DNA of 64,000 nucleotides from Ruegeria faecimaris (GCF_900182615.1 NZ_FXTE01000001.1:930001-994000); one strand, 5' to 3'; positions 53,928 to 63,056 are shown, counted from the first letter of the stretch. Numbers and translations: made by a program. Notes: generated from the sequence alone by a model not told the origin.

Positions 53928-53960
53928 TACGACGGATCGCATTAAGATTACGTTAGGAAC

Positions 53961-54061
53961 TGTTACCGTAGGAGGTCAGAGAATCATCCCCGATATCTGT
54001 CCACTGACCTCTCCCTGTACCAGAGCCATACGCCTTCCCCGGCGTGTGGCTCATCTTTTTT
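53961..54061 (+). ncRNA. Candidate small RNA downstream of a Crp box
   Basis: About 100 nt with no reading frame of note. It contains a first hairpin GAGGTCAG/CTGACCTC (53972-53979/54004-54011, 24-nt loop) and a terminal hairpin GAGCCATACGCC/GGCGTGTGGCTC (54023-54034/54041-54052) followed by T-rich ATCTTTTTT. The 5' end is inferred from a Crp box centred 41.5 bp upstream and a weak -10 at 53949-53954 (TACGTT). It may instead be the 3' end of the Crp-family message. No known RNA family is recognised. Confidence 0.5.
54023..54061 (+). terminator. Intrinsic terminator of the Crp gene or sRNA
   Basis: A 12-bp stem with one G-T pair, GAGCCATACGCC (54023-54034) and GGCGTGTGGCTC (54041-54052), loop TTCCCC, followed by ATCTTTTTT. 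Confidence 0.9.
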
Positions 54062-54069
54062 CAGCACAG

Positions 54070-54096
54070 AAAAAAGGCCAGAGCAGGTGCCCTGGC
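54070..54096 (-). terminator. Intrinsic terminator of degP
   Basis: On the minus strand, GCCAGGGCA pairs with TGCTCTGGC (one non-Watson-Crick pair) around CC and is followed by C then TTTTTT. It lies 26 bp after the degP stop and faces the opposing plus-strand terminator. Confidence 0.85.
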
Positions 54097-54121
54097 GTTT
54101 CTGTTTGTTCAACCTAAGAGA

Positions 54122-55612
54122 TCACTCTTCAAGGCTCAGCGCCACAAAGCGTGGATCTCCACCGCGCCGCACCAAAAGCAGCAGTGACTTCCGCCCGGCC
54201 GTGCGGGCTTCTTCCATCCGGTCCTCCAGATCAGAAATCGCAGTGACCTTCTGCTGGCCAGCCTCGGTGATCAGATCACCGGCGCGCAAACCCTTGGCAT
54301 AGGCTTCTGACGCCTCGTCCACTTCGGTCACAACCAGCCCCTCGGTATCCGGCTCCAGCCCCAGATCAGCACGCAGGGCTTCAGTCACGGGCGATATCGT
54401 CAGCCCCAGAATATCGGCATTTTCCTCAACCGGGGCTTCTTCGGCCTCACCCTCTTCGCTTTCGGCCCGCTCGGCATCTTCGCGGCGGCCCAGAGTCACA
54501 AGCACTGTCTGCGTGCTGCCATCCCGATGCACCACCACACGGACCGACTTGCCAACCGTTGTCTCACCAACCTGACGTACCAATCCACGGGTGTCATCGA
54601 CCTCGACACCATCAAAGCTGAGGATCACATCGCCCGCCAACAGGCCTGCCTCTTTGGCCGGGCCCTCGGGTACATCGCTGATCAGCGCGCCACCCGGCTT
54701 GTCCAGGCCCATCGCCTCGGCCATATCCTCGGTCACATCCTGAATGCGGACACCCAGCCAACCGCGGCGGGTCTCGCCGAACTCGCGCAGTTGGTCGACA
54801 ACCTTGACCACCACATTCGAGGCCATCGAGAAGCCAATCCCGATCGAACCGCCATTCGGCGACAGGATCGCCGTATTCACGCCGATCACCTCGCCATCCA
54901 TATTGAACAGCGGCCCGCCCGAGTTCCCCCGGTTAATCGCAGCATCGGTCTGGATATAGTCGTCATAAGATCCGCTGAGCGCGCGGTTCCGCGCCGAGAC
55001 GATCCCCGCCGAAACCGAAAACCCTTGCCCCAGCGGGTTGCCCATCGCAATCACCCAGTCGCCAACGCGCGCAATGTCACTATCGCCGAACTTGACATAT
55101 TTCAGCGGCCCGGTGGCTTCGACCTTCAAAAGCGCGATATCGGTTTTTTCATCTGTACCGATCACTTTCGCAGGCAGTTCTTTCTTCGGTTGACCGTCGC
55201 CCGGGAAGAATTCGACCAGTATCTCATCAGCCTCGGCAATAACGTGGTTGTTAGTAACGATGAAACCATCCTCGGATATCACAAACCCCGAGCCCAGCGA
55301 ATTGCTGCGGCGGGGGCGGTTATCTTCATCCCCGTTACGGTCTTGAAACTCGCGAAAGAAATCTTCGAACGGAGAGCCCTCGGGAACGATCCCCTGCGGG
55401 CCGGTCTGTCCCTCGATCAGTGTCGAAGTGGTGATGTTGACCACCGCTGGGCTGATCTTATCGGCCAGCGGAGCCAGGCTTTCGCCCCGCGCCTGGGCGG
55501 CCACTGACTGCGCCAATACAAGCAGCATCCCGGCAAAGGCCAGCCACATCAACCGCATGAAACCAACAACGTCGTCCCGCCGGACGGATATAATGCGCGC
55601 TTGTGACTGCAC
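54122..55612 (-). CDS. degP: Do-like periplasmic serine protease (DegP/HtrA)
   Basis: A 496-residue HtrA-family protease/chaperone of the periplasm. After a signal peptide (hydrophobic core MWLAFAGMLLVLAQSVAAQA), the trypsin-like domain has the complete triad His123 (TNNHVI), Asp158 (TDIALLKV) and Ser231 (RGNSGGPLF), followed by two PDZ domains (RRGWLGVRIQDVTEDMAEAMG and ILGLTISPVTEALRADLGLEP). An acidic linker (EESEEGEAEEAPVEENAD-like) separates them. The start is GTG at 55612 with AAGGAG 7 bp upstream, since the ATG at 55558 lacks a ribosome site. It is the fourth gene of an hflK-hflC-DUF2065-degP run. Confidence 0.95.
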   Translation of the reverse strand: MQSQARIISVRRDDVVGFMRLMWLAFAGMLLVLAQSVAAQARGESLAPLADKISPAVVNITTSTLIEGQTGPQGIVPEGSPFEDFFREFQDRNGDEDNRPRRSNSLGSGFVISEDGFIVTNNHVIAEADEILVEFFPGDGQPKKELPAKVIGTDEKTDIALLKVEATGPLKYVKFGDSDIARVGDWVIAMGNPLGQGFSVSAGIVSARNRALSGSYDDYIQTDAAINRGNSGGPLFNMDGEVIGVNTAILSPNGGSIGIGFSMASNVVVKVVDQLREFGETRRGWLGVRIQDVTEDMAEAMGLDKPGGALISDVPEGPAKEAGLLAGDVILSFDGVEVDDTRGLVRQVGETTVGKSVRVVVHRDGSTQTVLVTLGRREDAERAESEEGEAEEAPVEENADILGLTISPVTEALRADLGLEPDTEGLVVTEVDEASEAYAKGLRAGDLITEAGQQKVTAISDLEDRMEEARTAGRKSLLLLVRRGGDPRFVALSLEE

Positions 55613-55742
55613 GTGGGAACTCCTTGTCGTCAACACTATCTGGATCGCCCGCAGGCGGCCCTTCTTGATATCCAATGTAGCTGGTTTGTCCTTGCCCGCA
55701 ACTGAGGATCGCGGGGAAATCACCATGAAGTGTAGCCGTTGT

Positions 55743-55937
55743 TCAAAACCCGACCTGATATGCACCCCATAGCAACACGAGACCTCCCACCATACATAAC
55801 AATCCTGCAAGTCGACGTGCCTGCTCTGGCATCGACCGCAGCGCCTCTAGCATACGTTCAATAAGCGAAGGGGCCAGCGCATAGGCCAGCCCCTCGACAA
55901 TCAACACCAGCCCAAAGGCCAGAAGGATCATACCCAT
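55743..55937 (-). CDS. DUF2065 small membrane protein
   Basis: A 64-residue protein with two membrane segments (residues 3-25 and 43-62) and a short positively charged loop (SMPEQARRLAG). The DUF2065 family (also called YjeT) is commonly found next to hflC, as here; its ATG overlaps the hflC stop by one base. The function is unknown, but the conserved position suggests a link to the HflKC complex. It is followed by degP after 130 bp. Confidence 0.92.
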   Translation of the reverse strand: MGMILLAFGLVLIVEGLAYALAPSLIERMLEALRSMPEQARRLAGLLCMVGGLVLLWGAYQVGF

Positions 55938-56833
55938 TATTCAGACGCCTGCCCCGCCGATTGGCCCCGGCCGGTGGGTGATTTGAGATAGTTGAAGAAC
56001 TCGGAATCCGGGCTCAATACCATCGAGCTGTTACCGCCCTGCAATGCATTCTGGTAGGCGGTCAGCGAACGATAGAATTCAAAGAATTCCGGGTCCGCAC
56101 CGTAAGCTTCGGCAAAGATCGCATTGCGTTCGGCGTCAGCCTCACCGCGAATGATCTCAGCCTCACGCCGCGCATCCGACACCAGTTCGACAACGGTCCT
56201 GTCGGCCTGGGCACGTACGCGCTGTGCCGCCTCATTACCACGGGCACGTTCGTCCGTTGCTTCGCGCTCCCGCTCGGCCTTCATCCGGTCAAACGTCGCT
56301 TCGAGGTTGGCCTGCGGCAGATCGGTCGCTTTCAGGCGCACGTCAATGACGGTCACACCCAGCGCACGTGCCTCGGCAATCGCACTATTGCGGATACGCA
56401 GCATCAGCGCAGCCCGGTCCGAGCTCAGGATGTCACGAGACGAAACTGAACCCAGAACTTCGCGGGTTTCAGCGCGCAAGATGCGGTCCAGACGATCCTC
56501 GGCAACCGGGATACCACCGACACCAACCGCCTGGCGGAACTGGTTCAGATCGGAAATCCGGTAGCGGGCGAAGGCATCGACGACCAGACGCCGATCATCC
56601 AACGGCGTCACTTCAAGCGGTTGAACGTCGATGGACAGGATACGGTCGTCATAACGGACAACTTCCTGAATAAGTGGAATTTTGAACGCCAGACCGGGAT
56701 CTTCTTTCACCGCGACCACACGGCCGAATTGCAGAACCAGCGCACGCTCGCGTTCATCAACGATAAAGATCGAAGACAGCCCAGCGACGCCAAGGATCAC
56801 CACAAGGATGAGGATAATGGGTGACTTACGCAT
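55937..56833 (-). CDS. hflC: FtsH regulator HflC (SPFH domain)
   Basis: HflC pairs with HflK in a large membrane cage that surrounds FtsH protease. The 298-residue protein has one N-terminal membrane anchor (PIILILVVILGVAGLSSIFIV) and an SPFH/band 7 domain (EREALVLQFGRVV, RRLVVDAFARYRISD), then a coiled coil rich in Glu/Arg/Ala (ERAREA, ADAERNAIFAEAYG) and the typical FEFYRSLTAYQNAL tail. It overlaps hflK by one base. Confidence 0.97.
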   Translation of the reverse strand: MRKSPIILILVVILGVAGLSSIFIVDERERALVLQFGRVVAVKEDPGLAFKIPLIQEVVRYDDRILSIDVQPLEVTPLDDRRLVVDAFARYRISDLNQFRQAVGVGGIPVAEDRLDRILRAETREVLGSVSSRDILSSDRAALMLRIRNSAIAEARALGVTVIDVRLKATDLPQANLEATFDRMKAEREREATDERARGNEAAQRVRAQADRTVVELVSDARREAEIIRGEADAERNAIFAEAYGADPEFFEFYRSLTAYQNALQGGNSSMVLSPDSEFFNYLKSPTGRGQSAGQASE

Positions 56834-57975
56834 CAGTTGCTCTCCCCGGATTGATTGCGGCGCAGTTCGTTCAGCGGCAGATACGGCACAATGCCCTGTC
56901 CCTGACCGGCCGAGTTTTCGTCCAGTATGATCTTGTCGACATCACCCAGAATCTGCTCCATCCGCTCCAGATACAAACGTTTGCGCGTTACATCCGGCGC
57001 TTTGGAGTATTCTTCCAGAACCGCGCTAAAGCGGCTGGCTTCACCTTGTGCGCTGTTGATCTGCTGGGCGCGATATCCTTCGGCCTCTTCCACAACTTGC
57101 GCGGCTTCACCACGTGCTTCGGCCAGTACCTTATTGGCATAGGCGTCGGCGACGTTCTGCAGACGGTCACGTTCTTGTGCGGCGGCCTGAACATCGCGGA
57201 AGGCCGCGATTACGTCCTGTGGCGGGTCGGCTTTGTCAAAGTTGACACGCACAATGTTCACGCCGGAATCATAGCTGTCCATCGTCGACTGAATCAATTC
57301 CTGCAAGCGATCAGCAATCACACCCCGATCTCGGTTCAGGATCGGTGCCAGCTCGCTTTGTGCAATGATCTCGCGCATGGCCGATTCCGACACGGCGCGG
57401 ATCGTCTGGCGCGGGTCGCGCAAATTGAACAGATACTTGGCCGGGTCATTGATGTTCCAGACCACCTGATAGTCGATATCGACAACATTTTCGTCGCCGG
57501 TCAGCATCAAGCCATCATCGCTACCACGGGCTCCGCCCATGTCTTCGTTCTGCTCGCGGGTCACAGGAATGACCTCGGCAGTTACAAATGGCCAAGGCGC
57601 AAAGTTCAGACCGGGATTTCCAACGTTTGAAAATTCACCCAAAAACAGCTCTACTGACTGTTCTTCCGGCTTTACCGTATAAAAGCTGGCCGCCCCCCAA
57701 AGGACTGCACCCACCACCAACCCAATGGCAACGGTCCCTTTGGTAAAGATGGGACCACCACCGCCGCCACTGCCCGAACCATTGGTGCCACGACCACCGC
57801 CGCCGCCCATCAGGACGCGCAACTGTTCCTGGCCTTTTTTCATCAGCTCGTCGATCTCGGGAATCTGCGGGCCTTCATTTTCGGGAGGCTTGCGCCCGTC
57901 CCCGTTGTCACCCCGATTTCCTCCGCCGCCAGAAGAGCCTCCGCCCCCCCAGGGGCCGCCGCTGTTGCCCGCCAT
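56833..57975 (-). CDS. hflK: FtsH regulator HflK (SPFH domain)
   Basis: HflK is the partner of HflC. The 380-residue protein starts with an N-terminal Gly/Ser/Arg-rich low-complexity cytoplasmic stretch (about 1-75, with GGGGSSGGGG and a GSGGGGG run), then a membrane anchor (VAIGLVVGAVLWGAASFYTV) and an SPFH domain (EEQSVELFLGEF, VVDIDYQVVWNIND, DRGVIADRLQELIQ) with a coiled coil. It heads the hflK-hflC-DUF2065-degP run; gor is 72 bp upstream on the same strand. Confidence 0.97.
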   Translation of the reverse strand: MAGNSGGPWGGGGSSGGGGNRGDNGDGRKPPENEGPQIPEIDELMKKGQEQLRVLMGGGGGRGTNGSGSGGGGGPIFTKGTVAIGLVVGAVLWGAASFYTVKPEEQSVELFLGEFSNVGNPGLNFAPWPFVTAEVIPVTREQNEDMGGARGSDDGLMLTGDENVVDIDYQVVWNINDPAKYLFNLRDPRQTIRAVSESAMREIIAQSELAPILNRDRGVIADRLQELIQSTMDSYDSGVNIVRVNFDKADPPQDVIAAFRDVQAAAQERDRLQNVADAYANKVLAEARGEAAQVVEEAEGYRAQQINSAQGEASRFSAVLEEYSKAPDVTRKRLYLERMEQILGDVDKIILDENSAGQGQGIVPYLPLNELRRNQSGESN

Positions 57976-58047
57976 TTTTATCTATTCCCTTGTGTTGAAC
58001 CGTGTGATCACGGGTTCCCTTGTAACTTGTGTGCGCGCGGTTGCAAA

Positions 58048-59406
58048 TCAAGCCGTACGCACAGGATGACGCATTGTTACCAGTTCTTCCGCCATGACCG
58101 GATGAACTGCAACGGTGCGGTCGAAATCTTCCTTGGTTGCACCCATTTTGACGGCAATGCCAGCCAGTTGAATCATCTCGCCGGCGCCCGGTGCCACAAT
58201 GTGACAGCCCAGTACCTTACGCGTGGCCTGAGAGACGATCAGTTTCATCAAAACCCGCTGCGTGCCACCTGCGAATGCCTTTTGCATCGGCTTGAACGAG
58301 GTTGCATAGATCTCGACCGGCTCTTGGGCTGCAGCGTCTTCTTCACTCAACCCGACCGTGCCGAATTCCGGCTGCGTGAAAATCGCAGTTGGAATCAGGT
58401 CGTGATCCACAGGTGTCGGGTTGCCTTTGAATACGGTTTCGACAAAAGCCATCCCCTCGCGGATCGCAACCGGAGTCAGGTTTACCCGATCCGTCACGTC
58501 GCCAATCGCATAGATCGAGGGCACGCCGGTCTGGCTGTAATCATCCACGATGATCTCACCCTTGCGGCCGCGTTCAACACCGATCCCCTCAAGCCCCAGA
58601 TTGTCGGCATTGGGCGCGCGACCAGTGGCATACATGACCACGTCAAACAGCTGTTCCGTGCCATTGGTGGCCTTTACGCGAATCTTGTCACCGTCTTTGG
58701 CCATCTCAAGCACATTGGTGCCCAGATGCAGATCAATCCCGTTCTGGCACATCTCTTCGCTGATCAGACCGCGCGCTTCTTCGTCAAAACCCCGAAGGAT
58801 TTGCGCACCGCGGTAGAACTGGGTGGTTTTCACGCCCATGCCGTTCATGATTCCTGCAAACTCGCTGGCGATATAACCGCCACCAACGATCAGGATGCTT
58901 TCGGGCAGTTTTTCCAGATGGAAAATCTCGTTCGAGGTGATCGCCAGGTCCGAGCCCGGAAACTCGGGCACAACAGGGCGTCCGCCTGTGGCGACCAGAA
59001 TATGCTTGGCCGTCATGCGGGTGCCATCGGCCAGCTCGACGGTATGTGCTTCCACCACGTGTGCACGCTGATCAAAGCTTTCGACGCCGTTGTTTTTCAG
59101 GATGTTGCGATAGATGCCTTCCAGCCGGTCCAGCTCGGCATGGAGTTTGCCGCGGAAGATATCCCAGTCAAATGCACCGGGTTTGACGTCCCAGCCATAG
59201 GCCTGCGCATCTTCGACCATGCCAGAGAATTCGCTGGCAAAAACCATCAGCTTTTTGGGGACACATCCGCGGATCACGCAGGTCCCGCCATAGCGATCCT
59301 CTTCCGCCAACGCCACTTTGGCCCCGTTTTCGCCAGCCGCCACACGCGCCGCCCGGACCCCGCCCGAGCCGCCTCCGATGACGAAAAGATCATAGTCAAA
59401 GCTCAT
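58048..59406 (-). CDS. gor: Glutathione-disulfide reductase
   Basis: Gor reduces GSSG with NADPH. The 452-residue flavoprotein has the FAD loop GGGSGGVRAAR, the redox disulfide Cys43-Cys48 in GGTCVIRGCVPKKL, the NADPH fold VGGGYIASEFAGIMNGMG, and the C-terminal catalytic HPVMAEE. The one-residue offset from E. coli (42/47) fits. The cytoplasmic enzyme would support the several GST and glutathione-dependent genes in the window. It is downstream of the membrane-protein gene and rpiA on the same strand. Confidence 0.97.
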   Translation of the reverse strand: MSFDYDLFVIGGGSGGVRAARVAAGENGAKVALAEEDRYGGTCVIRGCVPKKLMVFASEFSGMVEDAQAYGWDVKPGAFDWDIFRGKLHAELDRLEGIYRNILKNNGVESFDQRAHVVEAHTVELADGTRMTAKHILVATGGRPVVPEFPGSDLAITSNEIFHLEKLPESILIVGGGYIASEFAGIMNGMGVKTTQFYRGAQILRGFDEEARGLISEEMCQNGIDLHLGTNVLEMAKDGDKIRVKATNGTEQLFDVVMYATGRAPNADNLGLEGIGVERGRKGEIIVDDYSQTGVPSIYAIGDVTDRVNLTPVAIREGMAFVETVFKGNPTPVDHDLIPTAIFTQPEFGTVGLSEEDAAAQEPVEIYATSFKPMQKAFAGGTQRVLMKLIVSQATRKVLGCHIVAPGAGEMIQLAGIAVKMGATKEDFDRTVAVHPVMAEELVTMRHPVRTA

Positions 59407-59467
59407 TTACAGTGCCTCTTTCAGTTTTCTGACAACGCTATCGAGCCATCATCAATGATGTACCCGG

Positions 59468-60004
59468 TCACTCATGACGGCCCAGACTGGACCACTGGGA
59501 CAGTTGATCTTGCCAAGACGCATACAGATTTGGTCGATAATGCTCAATCGTCTCTACGAAACACTCAGATATGGGTTTCGGCATGGATTGCAACGGAAGG
59601 GGTAAACACTCATGCCCGCCATCTGACTTGTTGAAGCTAACAAAAAAAATAGAGCGTCGTTTTTGCTCGGTTTCGTCCAACGCATCAATGTAGCGTACAT
59701 CAGGCCAAACAATGTCTTGGATCGTTCCTCTACGCGTGCGGAGCTTCAATCCACCAGAGTCCACTAGGGCCACAAGCGACGGCACCTTGAGTGAACCTAG
59801 ATAGTTCATGAACAACACGACGGAAGTAAGGACAACGAGCACCACTGTGAAAAGCGTGCCACCTGTCCACCCCGCGGAAACAAAACCCCACGCCGCCACC
59901 ACAGCCGCAACCCCGATCTTTATCAGGTTGCGTTTTAGCGTCCTGGCTCGCGCAGCCAAATCTGCTTCGGTTTCGCGGTATTCAGCAACCGGAGAGGTGC
60001 TCAT
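59468..60004 (-). CDS. Hypothetical membrane protein
   Basis: A 178-residue protein I do not recognise. After a charged N-terminus (ETEADLAARARTLKRNL) there are two membrane segments (about 28-45 and 52-70), then a soluble domain with WPDVRYIDALDETEQKRRSIFFVSF and KPISECFVETIEHYRPN, resembling a PH-like bacterial domain by shape only. It begins 3 bp after the rpiA stop and precedes gor by 61 bp, so it shares a transcript. Function unknown. Confidence 0.7.
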   Translation of the reverse strand: MSTSPVAEYRETEADLAARARTLKRNLIKIGVAAVVAAWGFVSAGWTGGTLFTVVLVVLTSVVLFMNYLGSLKVPSLVALVDSGGLKLRTRRGTIQDIVWPDVRYIDALDETEQKRRSIFFVSFNKSDGGHECLPLPLQSMPKPISECFVETIEHYRPNLYASWQDQLSQWSSLGRHE

Positions 60005-60007
60005 TCC

Positions 60008-60796
60008 TTAATCCGCCAAATCCGTGAACAGGTTGTCTTTGCCGCCATCGAACAACTCGTCCAGTTCCACCGTTCCCTCGTTGATGTCGCGCAGTTCGAC
60101 CCGGCCATCTCCATAACCGATCACGACCTTATCGCAAATGTCGATGAACAACCCGTTCTCGACCACGCCGGGTACCTGGTTCAGCACCAGCGCCATCTGC
60201 CTTGGGTTTCCGATCCGTTGCAAATGCAGGTCCAGCACGTGATTGCCTTCATCCGTGACAAACGGCGCTTCTCCGTTCATGCGAAGCGCCGAGCGGGTAC
60301 CGAGAACATCCATGGTATCCAGCACCTCTTCGATCAGGGTGCGTGTGGTCTGCCAGCCAAAGGGGATCACCTCGACCGGCAATGGGAAGGCACCCAGAGT
60401 CTCGACCTCTTTGCCGGCATCGGCGATGACCACCATCTGGTCGCTGGCCGTGGCTACGATCTTTTCCTGCAGGTGCGCGCCGCCGCCGCCCTTGATCAGA
60501 TTAAGCTCTCTGTCGAATTCGTCAGCACCGTCGATGGTTATGTCCAGCCATCCCGCCTGATCCAGGGAAACAACCTCAATGCCCAGTTCACGGGCCAGTT
60601 GGGCCGTCCGGGTCGATGTCGGAACACCCTTGATCGCCAGACCTTCTTCTCTGACCCGTTCCCCCAACCGACGCACCATCCATGCAGCGGTCGATCCGGT
60701 TCCCAGGCCGACTCGCATCCCATTCTGCACCATGTCAGCCGCACGGCGTGCTGCGACGTATTTTGCAGTGTCGATGAGCGACAGATCACCGGCCAT
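60008..60796 (-). CDS. rpiA: Ribose-5-phosphate isomerase A
   Basis: RpiA interconverts ribose-5-phosphate and ribulose-5-phosphate in the pentose phosphate pathway. The 262-residue protein has the family loops GLGTGSTAAWMVRRL, DGADEFDRELNLIKGGGGAHLQEKIVA, and FPLPVEVIPFGW. The catalytic Asp/Glu/Lys set lies in DGADE and KGGGGA. It heads a group with a small membrane protein and gor on the same strand, which links NADPH production and glutathione recycling. Confidence 0.98.
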   Translation of the reverse strand: MAGDLSLIDTAKYVAARRAADMVQNGMRVGLGTGSTAAWMVRRLGERVREEGLAIKGVPTSTRTAQLARELGIEVVSLDQAGWLDITIDGADEFDRELNLIKGGGGAHLQEKIVATASDQMVVIADAGKEVETLGAFPLPVEVIPFGWQTTRTLIEEVLDTMDVLGTRSALRMNGEAPFVTDEGNHVLDLHLQRIGNPRQMALVLNQVPGVVENGLFIDICDKVVIGYGDGRVELRDINEGTVELDELFDGGKDNLFTDLAD

Positions 60797-60963
60797 TTCA
60801 GCATCCCCCTAATTTGCTGCGGAACTTATACGGAATGCCTACGACAACTGCGAGAGAGAATTGTCCGGATCGGTAGACCAACATGTCGCGAAACTACGCG
60901 TTTCCTATGGGAAACGTCGCAATCAGGTCTGTTGAAAACATACGTGAGGTATACATAGTTCGC

Positions 60964-61665
60964 ATGAACACGCCTTACCGCCTGCACTATGCTCCGGACA
61001 ATGCTTCGCTGGTCATCCGGCTGGCGCTGGAAGAGATGTGCCTGCCCTATGAAACCGTTCTGGTAGACCGCCGCCAAAGCGCACAGGACAGCCCGGAATA
61101 TCGCGCGCTGAACCCCAATGGGCTGATCCCGGTATTGGAAACACCACAGGGGCCGATCTTCGAAACCGCTGCTATCTTGTTGTGGCTGGCGGATACGCAT
61201 GGCCGGCTGGCCCCTACCCCCATGGACAGCAACCGCGCCGCGTTTCTGAAGTGGCTGTTCTTTGCCTCCAATACGCTGCACGCTGATCTGCGTATTCTGT
61301 TTTATGCCGAAAAATATATAGACGCAGCGCAGGTCAATCCTTTGCGCGCCGGTATCCGCCCTCGTTTGCGCCAGCACTTGCGCCTGCTTGACGATGTTGC
61401 GAAAAGCGCGCCTTCCTGGCTGAGCCCGGACATACCATCGGTCCTGAGTTATTATCTGGCCTGTCAGATGCGCTGGATGGCGCTCTATCCTGCGAAGGCT
61501 GATCGCAGCTGGTTTCAGATCGCTGACACGCCGCATCTGCAGCGAATGCTGATGCAGTTGGAGACGCGCCCCGCCACACGTGCCGCAATCGCGGCCGAGG
61601 GTTTAGGGGTTACACCCTTTACCTCACCAACCTATGCTAACCCACCGGAAGGCTTTGCTACCTGA
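60964..61665 (+). CDS. Glutathione S-transferase family protein
   Basis: A 233-residue GST with an N-terminal thioredoxin-like domain (YRLHYAPDNASLVIRLALEEMCLPYETVLVDR, NPNGLIPVLETPQGPIFETAAILLWLA), where NGLIPVL and ETAAI mark the glutathione site, and a helical C-terminal domain. The ATG at 60964 begins the normal sequence; ribosome-site support is weak (GAGGT 15 bp upstream), so the start is uncertain. sdaA begins 1 bp after its stop. The substrate is unknown. Confidence 0.88.
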   Translation: MNTPYRLHYAPDNASLVIRLALEEMCLPYETVLVDRRQSAQDSPEYRALNPNGLIPVLETPQGPIFETAAILLWLADTHGRLAPTPMDSNRAAFLKWLFFASNTLHADLRILFYAEKYIDAAQVNPLRAGIRPRLRQHLRLLDDVAKSAPSWLSPDIPSVLSYYLACQMRWMALYPAKADRSWFQIADTPHLQRMLMQLETRPATRAAIAAEGLGVTPFTSPTYANPPEGFAT

Positions 61666-61666
61666 T

Positions 61667-63040
61667 ATGTTTCTGTCTGTCTTCGATATGTTCAAAGTGG
61701 GCATTGGCCCGTCCTCGTCCCATACGATGGGACCAATGGTTGCTGCCGCGCGGTTTCTGGACATGATGCGCGCCTCTCCGTTCGAATTTTCAGGGCTGCG
61801 CGGGTCGTTGCACGGGTCGCTGGCCTTTACCGGTGTCGGCCACGCAACCGATCGCGCCACGATCCTGGGCCTGGCCGGATTTGTGCCCGACACATATGAT
61901 CACGAACGGGCCGAGGCCGCACTGGCTGGCATAAGTGAGACCCACAGCGTGACCCCCGAAGGATTGCCCACGCTGCAGTTTGATCCCAAGGCCGATCTGG
62001 TTTTCGACTATGAAAACAATCTGCCGGGCCATGCTAACGGTATGGTCCTGATGGCCACGGACGCACAGGGCGACGTGATCCTGCGGCAGGTCTATTACTC
62101 GATCGGTGGCGGCTTTGTTCTGACCGAGGAAGAACTGGCCCAGGGCAAGGCAACCGATGAAGGCGCACCGGTGCCCTTTCCTTTCAAATCGGCGGTCGAG
62201 ATGTTGGACATGGCCAAAACCAGCGGCAAAAGCATCGCCGAGATGAAGCGCGCCAACGAGATCGCGCGCGGCTGTGCAGACAGTTTTGCCAAAGGCACCG
62301 CGCGCCTCTGGCAGGTCATGAACGACTGTATCGAGCGCGGTCTGACCACCGACGGAATTCTGCCAGGCGGTTTGAACGTGCGCCGTCGCGCCAAAGGCAT
62401 CTATGACGCGTTGATGGCCGAGCGTGGCATGAACCTGAACGCGCCCCACACGATCAACGACTGGATGAGCGTTTACGCCATGGCCGTAAACGAAGAAAAC
62501 GCAGCTGGCGGTCAAGTGGTGACCGCCCCCACCAATGGTGCTGCCGGGGTTCTTCCAGCGGTAATGCGCTATTATCTGGACCATGTACCCGGTGCTTCAG
62601 AGAACCACATCGAGGATTTCATGCTGACTGCAGCCGCTATTGGAGGGCTGGTCAAATACAACGCCTCGATCTCGGGCGCCGAGGCCGGGTGTCAGGCTGA
62701 AGTCGGCAGCGCCGCAGCCATGGCTGCAGCCGGGCTGTGCGCGGTTATGGGCGGCACCCCGGAACAGGTGGAAAATGCCGCCGAGATCGCTCTCGAGCAT
62801 CATCTGGGCATGACCTGTGATCCTGTCGCCGGACTGGTTCAGGTACCCTGTATCGAACGCAACGGGCTGGGTGCGATCAAGGCGGTATCAGCGGCCTCCT
62901 TGGCCCTGCGCGGAGATGGTCACCATTTCGTACCACTGGACGCCGTCATCGAAACCATGCGTCAGACAGGGCATGACATGCACGAAAAATACAAGGAAAC
63001 GTCATTGGGCGGTTTGGCGGTGAACGTGCCGAATTGCTGA
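61667..63040 (+). CDS. sdaA: L-serine dehydratase (L-serine ammonia-lyase), single-chain
   Basis: SdaA deaminates L-serine to pyruvate and ammonia using a labile [4Fe-4S] cluster. The 457-residue protein begins MFLSVFDMFKVGIGPSSSHTMGPM and has GGQVVTAPTNGAAGVLPAV. Cluster cysteines are Cys342 (AGCQAEVGSA), Cys384 (MTCDPVAGLVQ) and Cys395 (VPCIERNG), and the protein ends in Cys457, the tail that serves as the fourth ligand in the Legionella enzyme. An upstream in-frame ATG at 61634 overlaps the GST gene. GFA and EamA genes follow. Confidence 0.97.
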   Translation: MFLSVFDMFKVGIGPSSSHTMGPMVAAARFLDMMRASPFEFSGLRGSLHGSLAFTGVGHATDRATILGLAGFVPDTYDHERAEAALAGISETHSVTPEGLPTLQFDPKADLVFDYENNLPGHANGMVLMATDAQGDVILRQVYYSIGGGFVLTEEELAQGKATDEGAPVPFPFKSAVEMLDMAKTSGKSIAEMKRANEIARGCADSFAKGTARLWQVMNDCIERGLTTDGILPGGLNVRRRAKGIYDALMAERGMNLNAPHTINDWMSVYAMAVNEENAAGGQVVTAPTNGAAGVLPAVMRYYLDHVPGASENHIEDFMLTAAAIGGLVKYNASISGAEAGCQAEVGSAAAMAAAGLCAVMGGTPEQVENAAEIALEHHLGMTCDPVAGLVQVPCIERNGLGAIKAVSAASLALRGDGHHFVPLDAVIETMRQTGHDMHEKYKETSLGGLAVNVPNC

Positions 63041-63056
63041 AACAAAGCGGGGAAGC

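Noticed and set aside
54527..55507. A 326-codon plus-strand frame inside degP
   Set aside because: Antisense to the degP catalytic domain; no domains and atypical composition.
58027..59634. A 535-codon plus-strand frame opposite gor
   Set aside because: It runs antisense to a full glutathione reductase with all motifs, and its sequence is His/Arg/Asp-rich with no recognisable domain. It is a shadow of the high-GC coding strand.
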